Shown: positions 56,290 to 64,000 of the stretch, piece after piece | How the letters are laid out: the number at the start of each line of letters is the position of its first letter | Position numbering within the stretch: the first letter of the stretch is position 1 | Source: Brachynemurus nebulosus | Taxonomy: Eukaryota; Arthropoda; Insecta; Neuroptera; Myrmeleontidae | Direction: 5' to 3' | DNA: 64,000 nt | NCBI GenBank assembly: GCA_035578155.1 | Contig: JAPWDM010000008.1 | Coordinates: 4,175,347 to 4,239,346, forward strand | Translations under genes and position numbers: made by a program | Notes under the pieces: generated by a model | Told to the model about the DNA's origin: nothing | The model's input: only the letters and a program-made list of their open reading frames with translations | The model's database searches: none

Positions 56290-57468
56290 GAGTTGAGTGA
56301 ATCTTTGCCAGATTTAAATAGTTTACATACGGAAATCAAAATTGAAGAAGATGAAGTAGATGAAGATTATTCGACAACTTTAACAGAACATCAGATTGCA
56401 AGTGTTGGTAAAAAACAATTTCAGTGTGATACATGTAATAAAACATTTACATATTCAAGTCATTTAAAAATACATGAAATAATTCACAGTGCTGAAAAAC
56501 CTTATGAATGTAATATATGTTCTAAACCATGCACTACTTTAAATAATTTAAAAAAACACGAAAGAATACACAGTGATGAAAAGCCATACAAGTGTAACAT
56601 ATGTTTTAAAACATTTACTACTTCAAGTGAATTAAAAAGACATGAAAGAATTCACAGTAGTGAAAAACCATACAAGTGTAATGTGTGTTCTAAAACATTT
56701 AACCGATTAGATTATTTAAAAACACATGAAAGAACTCACGGTGGTGAAAAACCATACAAGTGTAATGTGTGTTCTAAAACATTTAATCAGTTAGGTCATT
56801 TAAAAACACATGAAAGAATTCATAGTGGTGAAAAACCATACAAGTGTAATATGTGTTCTAAAACATTTAACCGATTAGATAATTTAAAAAAACACGAAAG
56901 AATACACAGTGATGAAAAGCCATACAAGTGTAACATATGTTTTAAAACATTTACTACTTCAAGTGAGTTAAAAAGACATGAAAGAATTCACAGTAGTGAA
57001 AAACCATATAAGTGTAATATGTGTTCTAAAACATTTAATCAGTTAGGTCATTTAAAAATACATGAAAGAATTCATAGTGATGAAAAGCCATACAAGTGTA
57101 ACATATGTTTTAAAACATTTACTACTTCAAGTGAATTAAAAAGACATGAAAGAATTCACAGTAGTGAAAAACCATACAAGTGTAATGTGTGTTCTAAAAC
57201 ATTTAACCGATTAGATTATTTAAAAACACATGAAAGAATTCACAGTGGTGAAAAACCATATCAGTGTAATGTTTGCTCTAAATCATTTAATCAGTCAAGT
57301 GATTTAAAAAAACATGAAAGAACTTACGGTGGTGAAAAACCATACAAGTGTAATGTTTGTTCTAGAGCATTTAATAATTCAAGTCATTTAAAAAGACATG
57401 AAAGAATTCACAGTGGTGAAAAACCACACAAGTGTAATAAATGTTCTAAAACATTATCAGTCAAGTAG
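56290..57468 (+). CDS. Zinc-finger unit 7, exon 2 (12 C2H2 fingers, truncated end)
   Basis: Follows TTTTAG in phase 0 (ELSESLPDLNSLHTE), then IKIEEDEVDEDYSTTL and 12 fingers; with exon 1 about 475 residues. Fingers 3, 7 and 9 are the same type (CFKTFTTSSEL), fingers 4, 6 and 10 share FNRLD, and fingers 5 and 8 share FNQLGHL, so the array grew by block duplication. Finger 11 ends HERTY: the last zinc-binding His is Tyr. Finger 2 has Cys for the core Phe. A 2-bp deletion in finger 13 (acattatcag where acatttaatcag is expected) leads to TAG 57466-57468; the remaining finger and HERIHTA can be read in the other frame to about 57500. Probably still encodes a functional nuclear protein. Confidence 0.92.
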   Translation, partial: ELSESLPDLNSLHTEIKIEEDEVDEDYSTTLTEHQIASVGKKQFQCDTCNKTFTYSSHLKIHEIIHSAEKPYECNICSKPCTTLNNLKKHERIHSDEKPYKCNICFKTFTTSSELKRHERIHSSEKPYKCNVCSKTFNRLDYLKTHERTHGGEKPYKCNVCSKTFNQLGHLKTHERIHSGEKPYKCNMCSKTFNRLDNLKKHERIHSDEKPYKCNICFKTFTTSSELKRHERIHSSEKPYKCNMCSKTFNQLGHLKIHERIHSDEKPYKCNICFKTFTTSSELKRHERIHSSEKPYKCNVCSKTFNRLDYLKTHERIHSGEKPYQCNVCSKSFNQSSDLKKHERTYGGEKPYKCNVCSRAFNNSSHLKRHERIHSGEKPHKCNKCSKTLSVK

Positions 57469-57554
57469 TTTAAAAACACATGAAAGAATTCATACTGCAT
57501 AAAAATCATGTGAATATAATAAATGTTTCAAAACATTTAATCAAAATAAATAAC

Positions 57555-57690
57555 AGATTTGTGAGCCTTGTGACGCGTCAAATTACATTATACTGAATGT
57601 AATTTCACTACTGATGACGGAGGCATAGCACTAGAAACGTATACCGAGTGTCCAAATTTTATGTACACATACGATTTGCTGTCAATTCCA
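57555..57690 (+). repeat. Conserved hairpin block, 3' flank copy 3
   Basis: aaattacatt, atactg, aatgtaattt stem, then actactgatgacggaggc and ctagaaacgtataccgag. Same relative place after unit 7 as copies 1 and 2 after units 2 and 4. Confidence 0.65.
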
Positions 57691-57789
57691 ATATTATTTA
57701 ACGCCTTTAGCGGCTCATGTAAAACTAATAAAATAAAATCATCTTTGAAAATACTTAATTTAATTGCATAATTATGTGCCCTACCCATT

Positions 57790-57940
57790 CGATAATTTTT
57801 GCTTTAGTAATGCTTTTACGATAGCAGATGACAGAATCTTACAGTTACCAACACGAGGCGAGTTCAGGTCGGGAGAGTCATTTAAATTGTATAATTCATA
57901 TGACGAGCTGTGCTCGGGATAGCTACTAAAGTGGTTAACT
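57790..57940. repeat. Short foldback element
   Basis: Imperfect inverted arms (gctttagtaatgcttttac and ccactttagtagctatccc) around a centre with cgaggcgagttc and cgagctgtgctcggg. Same style as 31787 and 62993. Confidence 0.5.
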
Positions 57941-57981
57941 GATAAGTTTCTTATAATTTAACTACTTTTTAGAATATGTTA

Positions 57982-58544
57982 TAGTAGCACTAATTCTTGC
58001 CAGGTCGCCTCGACGAGACGTTCATCGAGGTTTTGACGAGGCGAGATAACACGAGTATGACCGTCTACACTCTCGCTTGCTCTCGCTTATATACTCAGCT
58101 ATTCATACTGCTCATACGCGTTCATATAGTTTGAAATGTCAATCATAGATGGACAAGATGGGTGATGTCGGTGATATGGATTCAAATAACTGCTGCTGCA
58201 GTTCTATGTACTGTTGAATACTATAATTTTCTTCATGTATATTATACAAAAAAGTTTTAAATAACGTTTTAAATGACGTTTTTGTAAATCTAAGGCATAA
58301 TTTTAGGTTATGTATAAAAACATAATAGTACGCAGATATGCAACATATGCAATATCAACACACGAGTATATGCGAGAGTGTAGTTGATCGCCTCGCCTCG
58401 TGTCTCGTGTCCTTTGACTTGTGACATAAAAAACCGACTCAGAGCGGACAGCTGACGAGGCGAGGCGAGGTAACACGAGAGCATCAACTACACTCTCGTG
58501 CTCGCGTCGCTTCGTGTTGCCCCGACGAGAGTGTAGTGCTACTA
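57982..58544. mobile_element. Harbinger-like MITE nested in family R
   Basis: TTA on both sides (57979-57981 and 58545-58547); ends TAGTAGCACTA inverted. Clustered gacgaggcgag and actctcg words lie near both ends. 563 bp, no transposase. Confidence 0.75.
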
Positions 58545-58874
58545 TTAGAATTAAGCAGTTAAAATTTGATACCGTAAGATGGTCTTGACTCGGTCACTTT
58601 TTTGCTATTTTTAGGTATAGTATAACTCCTTCCTGCTGTTGAATACAACAATAAATACGTTTCTATCTCATAAAGTATGTTTCCTTTATTATATCCCTGA
58701 ACCTTTAACTTACATGTGTCTATAAATAAAAATAATAAAAAATAAATAAAAGTGACCGAGTCAACATGGTAAAACGTTGTTGAGTCGGTCACTTACTTAA
58801 ATTGCACTACCGCATCGAAACTAACCTTCTCAGTCCAAATTCGGGGATATATTTAGACAACAGAGCTTGTTTAC

Positions 58875-58975
58875 AACAGTTGGCTAGTTACCAGGAGATC
58901 CTGGGTTCGATTCCCGGCCGATCCGGATAATTTTTTCAATCACTTTGTGATTTTTAATTTACATATGTGGTTTTT
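58875..58975 (+). mobile_element. SINE-like element, 5'-truncated copy
   Basis: Starts within the anticodon arm (ggctagttaccagg), then the B-box-like GGTTCGATTCC, ccgatccgg, and the family tail (ataattttttcaatcacttt, gtgatttttaatttac). Lies about 240 bp before a fuller copy. Confidence 0.7.
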
Positions 58976-59097
58976 GGTTATGTTAACCAAGGAAGTCGAG
59001 TGCTTAAGTTTCAGTTTAGGTGAACGATAAGTGAACATATGAATACTACGTGTGTTTAAAATGCAGACAAAAGTCTGTCATACGTAGTAGTGTTTCA

Positions 59098-59330
59098 CAA
59101 GCACTCGATAATATTTGAAATTGAAAAATAGTAACTGCTTCTCGCATTATAGAGAGTACATACACATAGGTGGTTGAATGTTGTCTGTATCGGACGCCTA
59201 CCGAACAAAGGACCGGTGGTGTAACGGATAGCGCACCTGGCTAGTTACCAGGAGATCCTGGGTTCGATTCCCGACCGATCCGGATAATTTTTTCAATCAC
59301 TTTGTGATTTTTAATTTACATAAGGGATAG
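59098..59330 (+). mobile_element. SINE-like element, full copy with tRNA-like core (AGT anticodon)
   Basis: Leader about 59098-59209 (actcgataatatttgaaatt, taactgcttctcgcatta), then the core 59210-59282: A-box-like TGGTGTAACGG, anticodon arm CCTGG/CCAGG around CTAGTTA, B-box-like GGTTCGATTCC, acceptor GGACCGG with CCGATCC (one mismatch). The tail equals that of the 58875 copy. A genuine tRNA-Thr gene is the alternative, but the shared leader and tail with other copies favour a SINE. Confidence 0.7.
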
Positions 59331-59943
59331 CGTTTTACAAATTAGTATGATGTAATAACATAGGCCTATTTTAACATCTTAAATTATGTTATACCCATCA
59401 AACGAATACTTTAAATTTAAAAGAAACAAGATTTCTCATCAAAAATGAGAGTGACCGACTCAACAATAGAATTTGTTTACACCGAATATTTTTTCTTATT
59501 GATAAGGATACGATTATACACCTATCGAAATATCAATGCCGATTAAGTTTAGAGTCGAATAAAACCATCTCTTTTCGATTTATTATTCAATATCTGATTA
59601 TGTATGCCGTAACCAGACAACAATATTCCGTCGCTGTTTTTAGATTATTTGGTCAACCCGGTATTATATTTTAGAAAAACCAATTAGAGTTGAAAGACAT
59701 TTACAGCTGCTTAGAGTGTTTATAAACGATGAAAACGAGACCAGTTGCGAAACATTAGGTTGTCTAGTCTCTTAATAACAAACATTTTTACCGATCGCGA
59801 CATGGGTGACCGACTCAACAACCCCTGACCGAGTCAAGACCATCTTACGGTACACGTTAAAACTGACAACGATTAGATTTCCCTGGTGAGCGTTTGCGAA
59901 ACTAATGTATGACAGATATTTTTTGACCCTGGGTTTAATAATA

Positions 59944-61028
59944 GCTTTGTTCGTGCAACAGTTTTGAAAGTACAAAACTGTACGGAGCATGCGTATTTGT
60001 TAAATGAGCGTTCGAGCAAAACTAAATTTGTGATTTGATTGCAAATCTAATGTTCTAGCAGCTTAAAAATTAAATTTCGAACTAATACACGACAGCAAGA
60101 AAAGTTCACCAACTTTTAACAAATTTGTCGGATTCTACTTGCGCAGTAGATCTCAAATATATTACTGTTTAAAATTTAAATATTTTATTGTCTGTTAAGT
60201 TAGATGTATTGTTAGGGAACTTTTATTTCAGTTATTTTTTCTTGTGAAATTTTTTTAAAATATTTTTTTACTAGGTACAGATAAATAAATTTTAAAAAGA
60301 AATATTCATATTTAAATACAGTTTTAATATGCCCTTTTTATCGTTTAGAGAGAAGAAATTAATTCACCATAATATTTTTCATTAGTTTTTCTTTCTCTTA
60401 TTGTACAAAATGAATGAAAGATCTTCCAGCTCCAGTACGTTTAGTTCCAGTGACTTGTCTAATTCGAGCGATGATGATTTACTTGAGTTTGAAATTAATA
60501 GAATTCGATCAAAAAATGAAAATTACTTTGAAAGTACTATTCAATTATATAATAATAAAGAATTTATTGAGCATTTCAAAATAAATAGACGTGTAGCTGA
60601 AAGTCTAGCAGAACATTTTCAGCTTAGTGAATATTTAAAACATTAGTTGGGTGGGAATGGAAAATTAAATGTGCTTATTGGAATGGAAAATTAAATGCAA
60701 TTAAATGTTTTAATATTTCTTTGGATATTTTGCAAATATTTTAATACCTAACCAAAAGCATAATTGTTAAGTTACGTAAAATGTCAATCTTTTATAACCT
60801 TATTAGTCTATAACCACTATAAAATATGTATGACATCCATGAGGCCCGTGAGTTCAAGACATGCCGGACACGATTAGAGTGACATCTGGTGGTTCTTAAT
60901 TAAACCTAAATCTCGAATTCACCGTTCGAGCATCAAAATAATTTGAAACTAGTTTGTTGTTGAACATGCGCAGTAGTCATAGTTTGAAAAATCACTAATT
61001 CGTTTGAAATTGGTTGCACGAACAAACC
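59944..61028 (+). mobile_element. PIF/Harbinger element remnant nested in family R
   Basis: Inverted ends G(C/G)TTTGTTCGTGCAAC, flanked by TAATA, within which TAA would be the usual 3-bp duplication. It carries one short open frame (60410-60646) that looks like the start of a Harbinger-type transposase. The rest of the 1.1 kb has no catalytic region, so it is an internally deleted copy. Confidence 0.65.
60401..60646 (+). CDS. N-terminal fragment resembling a HARBI1-like transposase
   Basis: 81 codons. A Ser-rich, acidic start (SSSSSTFSSSDLSNSSDDD) is followed by NNKEFIEHFKINRRVAESLAEHF. The phrase F-x-x-H-F-(K/R)-(I/M) followed by a helix resembles the N-terminal segment seen in HARBI1-like proteins of insects. 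This is pattern recognition, not a database hit. Two in-frame ATGs (60401, 60410) are possible starts. It ends at TAG 60644-60646. The DDE catalytic region is absent. It lies inside the element at 59944-61028 and is probably dead, or an N-terminal exon left after deletion. Confidence 0.45.
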   Translation: MYKMNERSSSSSTFSSSDLSNSSDDDLLEFEINRIRSKNENYFESTIQLYNNKEFIEHFKINRRVAESLAEHFQLSEYLKH

Positions 61029-61057
61029 TAATATTTCATTCAAGATGATAAAAGTTT

Positions 61058-61622
61058 TTATGTACGACTGAATCATAAAAGCCTATTTTATTGCATTGCT
61101 AAGAGATATGAAAAGTAGTACTTTTTGGCACTAGTTGCATAATGAAAAGCAAAAAGCACAAGTGCCATAAAGAATAATCGACTTGATTAATTTTAATTCC
61201 AATCTTACAATAAACAGAAAACATACTAACTTGATTTGTATACCATATTTACAAATTTTTACATAAATAATATTAATTACATAATTTGAACTATTATTAA
61301 TATTTATTCCAGGCAATGTCCTCCTTTCTTCTTTAAATATTAGTAATTTTTATTGAGAAATCTTCTAAAAATGTGACAGTATTATATTAACATCAGATAG
61401 AATAATTTTTTTATTTAAAGTGTAGACGCCTGGTTTATAAGTTCGATTTTTATCGATATTTAGGAATTTTAGCAGTCGTACATAAAGCTTTGTATGCAAG
61501 ATGTACATAATTTGACTTTATGAACTTGCCTTTTTTTATTGGCCTCGCTCGCAAGCTCGCTCAGCCATAAACACGGCTCGTTCATAAAGATCTTCATTAT
61601 GTACTTGTTGCATAAATAGCTA
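61058..61622. mobile_element. Element of unclear type nested in family R
   Basis: Family R is interrupted between gatgataaaagttttt and tttcagcgatttcgtcg. The inserted 565 bp has an internal inverted pair (tttatgtacgactg and cagtcgtacataaa) and a ctcgctcgcaagctcgctc centre like the small foldbacks elsewhere. Ends are not well defined. Confidence 0.45.
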
Positions 61623-62204
61623 TTTCAGCGATTTCGTCGTTGGGCAACTACAAGACTTGTTCGCCATGGTGAACAGAGTGTATTCGTACCAAATTTCAGT
61701 AACGTAAAATGTCAACACTTAAAATCTTATAATTGTACGCTTAGTTTATGTAAAAAAATTTATAAAGAAAACATTATTAGAATGCTCAGTTTACATTAGT
61801 TTCACGACTTGCCGCTAGGAAATCTTATCATTACCAATAAAATGATATTGAATTTTTTGTTTTGAATTTACAACTATGCGAACAATTGGCAGAAACTAAT
61901 TTATATGAAGTGTGCGAAAATCTGTCAGAAGGATCTTTTAGATCCAACTTTGAAGAGTGTTAGAACAATGTTGTCAAAATGACGATCTATAATAATTTTA
62001 GTTACCTATTAAAATTAAAATTGTTTTTGTATTTATTGTAGTTTTAATAATAATTGTAGTTAGTTAATTATAAAATTGAAAATCTGTGTATTTTTAATTG
62101 TTAAGAATTAAGAAATCAATAAAAATCATCCCTTGAACTCAATCAATTATTATTAGTTGTTGTGCATTATTTTCCTGAAATTCCAGTAACTAGCAGTTAG
62201 TACC

Positions 62205-62326
62205 GTCTCTTGACCATCCACACAATTCCACAATCCCTCATGCTCGAGGCACGCTTGTACTTCAAAAGACCAGGATGTATAATTTTCTACACCTTTAAGT
62301 TTCTCAATGCTCGCCTGAAACGCCAT
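62205..62326 (-). pseudogene. Copia-type gag, N-terminal fragment
   Basis: On the minus strand from ATG 62326-62324: MAFQASIEKLKGVENYTSW, then LEHEGLWNCVDGQE, the typical start of Copia Gag (a short lead, the N-Y-x-x-W motif, then L-W-x-C-V). It is cut at about 62205 where family R begins. The primer-binding site lies upstream at 62411-62398, so this is the 5' end of a Copia element facing left; everything downstream is lost. Confidence 0.8.
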
Positions 62327-62397
62327 GATTCTCTCACAAACTATTTTACCAAATTCTGTTGTATACACCAACTATATCAACAACACCTGGGCGTCAT

Positions 62398-62411
62398 CTG
62401 GGCCCATAACC
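62398..62411 (-). promoter_or_regulatory. Copia primer-binding site
   Basis: The minus strand reads GGTTATGGGCCCAG, matching the internal initiator-tRNA-Met primer site known for Copia. It lies 72 bp before the gag ATG. Confidence 0.8.
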
Positions 62412-62414
62412 TCT

Positions 62415-62992
62415 TGTAAATTTTGATGTATACCACCGCAAACACTGCTTATTTAGTAAAATAATTATTATAATTAATATATAACGCGTTTTACGAGCAA
62501 ATTAGGAAAATATATTTTTATTCTCAAAATTCTACAAGATCAACATTCAAAATTATATATTCAACTGTTATAAACAGCATTCAATTGATTATTCAAAAAT
62601 GGTTACTAACAAAATAAAAAATTGATAATAAATTTGTTTTTCTACTCCTATTGAAGAACACACTCATTATTTATCCGTTAATTGTTGAGAAAGTTAGGCA
62701 TTATTCAAAGGTGTGGAGGAATGTTCATTACTCAATACCTTCTTGACCAATCAAATCACAGTATTAATCATTATTCCATGGGTTTGATTTTGTTTTGTGT
62801 ATATATGTATGTATCAAGTTTTAATTTAATATATATTGCCTAGTAACGTTCAAGTAAATAAAGTAGTTTATGTTTTGTTTTGATCGTTTTATACATAATA
62901 TTATACAAGCTTTTAATGAAATTAGAAATAGATTAAAAATTTGATTTAAAATTTATATTCAATTTTATTTAAATCAAAAAGGAAAAAAGTCC
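62415..62992. other. AT-rich stretch, probably includes the Copia 5' LTR
   Basis: An LTR would be expected to begin here on the plus side (tgtaaattttgatg, whose complement ends CA). Its far end could not be placed. No gene. Confidence 0.35.
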
Positions 62993-63120
62993 TAGAAAAA
63001 ATATTGTATTCTACTCACTTCCAATGGCTATTACTCACTCAGATGCATTACGACACTCGCCTCACAAGCTCGGCTCGTGTCGCAATTTCATCTTCGTGAG
63101 TAATAGCTATCATTACTAGC
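62993..63120. repeat. Short foldback element
   Basis: Inverted arms (aatggctattactcactca and its near-complement tgagtaatagctatcatt) surround gacactcgcctcacaagctc and ggctcgtgtcgc. Same style as 31787 and 57790. Confidence 0.7.
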
Positions 63121-63164
63121 TCGTTGAATAATATACTATTTTCATTTCTAACAAGAAACATGGA

Positions 63165-63532
63165 CGTCAGTACATAGTTTAACTAAAGATGGCTGTTACA
63201 GTAAGCATTTCACATATAAAAAAAATAAACATGTGACATGCAACAGTCAAGATTTTGAAAAATCCAAATATTGGATACACGTTAATCTTTTCAATCAGAG
63301 ATCTGGTTTGTAACGGTGCAACCGCTGTTAATCGTTACGTAACATTTTTCTCTGCCGAAAGTATCAGTAATTTCTGTGACGTTTTTAACGCTAGTTGGCA
63401 ACACTGACTTAAAATTAACCTGATGTGAGTTAACGTCGTTAACAAGAGTCAGAACAGTAATTATGGTAATTTTATAAACATCCTTAGTTTAAAATATTGT
63501 GTAATTTGTGTGTAATAAAACAGAAATCCGAA
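63165..63532 (+). promoter_or_regulatory. 5' flank of unit 8, conserved in units 5 and 6
   Basis: The stretch from aacatggacgtcagtacata to the ATG is about the same as 36470-36835 and 48902-49267, and partly as 54310-54470 plus 55140-55284. Shared blocks: ggtttgtaacggtgcaa, gttacgtaacatttttctc, gttggcaacactgactta, gttaacgtcgttaac. A conserved block of this length is a candidate promoter or 5' UTR, although common descent alone could explain it. Confidence 0.45.
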
Positions 63533-63781
63533 ATGGAGAATTCGGCCCATGAATGTTTTCGTACATTTGAAATTAAAGTGGAGAAAGGTAAAGTGACTGA
63601 ACCGGCCCATGAAATTGATCATACATGTGAAATTAAAGTGGAGAAAGATGAAGTGGATGAAAACAATTTTAGGTTGTTAGCACAAACAAAATTTTTTGAT
63701 TCGACAAAATTGTCCCAAGAAAATAATAGTTTGATGGATAAAAAAAACTTTGCGGACTCACAAGAGCAAAATATAAAACTG
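63533..63781 (+). CDS. Zinc-finger unit 8, exon 1 (rest outside the window)
   Basis: 83 codons, MENSAHECFRTFEIKVEK to QNIKL, then GTAAGT. Intact, with two psi-K-x-E modules (EIKVEKGKVTE, EIKVEKDEVDE). Closest to units 5 and 6 but keeps the 8-A run and MENS. Exon 2 lies beyond the right edge. Confidence 0.88.
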
Positions 63782-63823
63782 GTAAGTACTACTATCTGAA
63801 TCATAAAGGATGAGAGTTCGTAA

Positions 63824-63987
63824 AGGTCCGTCCACACGACACAAGCTTTACCACCGACTTACTTGCGCAAACCAGTTTGTGCAAGTAAACATGTACGTGT
63901 GGACGGGAAAAAACGTAGCGACTTACTTGCACAAACCTGGTTTGCGCAGGTAAGTCGGTGGTAAAGCTTGAGCGTGTGGACGGACCC
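63824..63987. mobile_element. Hairpin MITE in the unit 8 intron
   Basis: Inverted ends GGTCCGTCCACACG, then aagctttaccaccgacttac and its complement. A second inner inverted pair (ttacttgcgcaaacc, ggtttgcgcag). 164 bp. Units 5-7 show the uninterrupted intron (cgtaagggc). Probably PIF/Harbinger type from the TAA/TTA at the edges. Confidence 0.8.
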
Positions 63988-64000
63988 TTAGGGCGAATTT

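Larger units (their letters stand above)
58572..59850. mobile_element. Tc1/mariner-like element nested in family R
   Basis: TA on both sides (58570-58571 and 59851-59852). Inverted ends CCGTAAGATGGTCTTGACTC followed by ggtca. The motif gactcggtcac or gttgagtcggtcac repeats internally. Two SINE-like copies lie inside. No transposase is seen, so it is non-autonomous. Confidence 0.85.
57945..62204 (+). repeat. Family R repeat, copy 5, with four nested insertions
   Basis: The repeat runs from aactgataagtttcttata to ctagcagttagtacc but is cut into five pieces by elements at 57982-58544, 58572-59850, 59944-61028 and about 61058-61622. Pieces line up with copy 1 and copy 4. The last piece (61623-62204) is complete and abuts a Copia gag fragment. 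Confidence 0.8.

Noticed and set aside
59210..59282. Functional tRNA-Thr gene (AGT)
   Set aside because: It has an acceptor mismatch, and its flanks match the SINE family at 58875 and 3477.
61949..62204. LTR beginning TGTTAGAACAATG belonging to the Copia fragment
   Set aside because: The Copia fragment faces the other way, and its primer site places its own LTR beyond 62412; this sequence belongs to family R.

Overview
This is a window of AT-rich eukaryotic nuclear DNA. It is most likely from an insect with a repeat-rich genome; a beetle is my guess, made from protein style and transposon mix, and not proven. The only host genes I can support are one tandem family of C2H2 zinc-finger genes, all on the + strand. 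They share one architecture. A short acidic exon 1 of 80-84 codons begins M(E/D)NS and ends QNIKL just before GGTAAGT. A phase-0 intron follows, ending TTTTAG. Exon 2 begins (G/E)xxESLPDLNSLHT, has a second acidic stretch and then carries 5-13 fingers of the form C-X2-C-X12-H-X3-H, joined by SGEKPY-type linkers. Eight units are seen, with exon 1 at 686, 11808, 20116, 29450, 36836, 49268, 55285 and 63533. The eighth runs off the window.

State of the genes. Units 3 (5 fingers), 4 (11) and 6 (13) are open from start to stop. Units 2 and 7 (12 fingers each) are open but end early inside a 13th finger through a small frameshift. Unit 1 is split by a 1.6-kb transposon with an 8-bp target duplication. 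Unit 5 has a 1-bp deletion in exon 1 and a 726-bp solo LTR inside finger 4. Units 5 and 6 are halves of a recent segmental duplication (about 36083-42892 and 48514-53834), so the broken copy can be compared with its intact sister. Exon 2 of units 4 and 6 has no good initiation codon near its start and only makes sense when spliced to exon 1.

Between the genes nearly everything recognisable is mobile. There are two Penelope-like elements with RT C-terminal and GIY-YIG endonuclease remnants (minus strand), a probable 4.35-kb Helitron, a Copia gag start with its primer-binding site, a solo LTR, a tRNA-containing SINE family, and two TTAA-flanked piggyBac-like MITEs. hAT-like elements have 8-bp duplications, PIF/Harbinger-like ones TTA/TAA, Tc1/mariner-like ones TA, and a foldback family 9-bp duplications. 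Several insertions are nested up to three deep (7856-11340; 57945-62204). Very long inverted repeats are a striking feature: 12271-13407, 18371-19295, 32001-33847, 34341-35032, 37816-38527 and 46237-46925.

How it fits together: a young zinc-finger cluster appears to be expanding by segmental duplication and by finger gain and loss. At the same time transposons are inserting into its introns, flanks and coding exons. The encoded proteins are probably nuclear DNA-binding factors whose N-terminal region carries repeated SUMO-consensus-like psi-K-x-E motifs. Targets and function cannot be read from the sequence.
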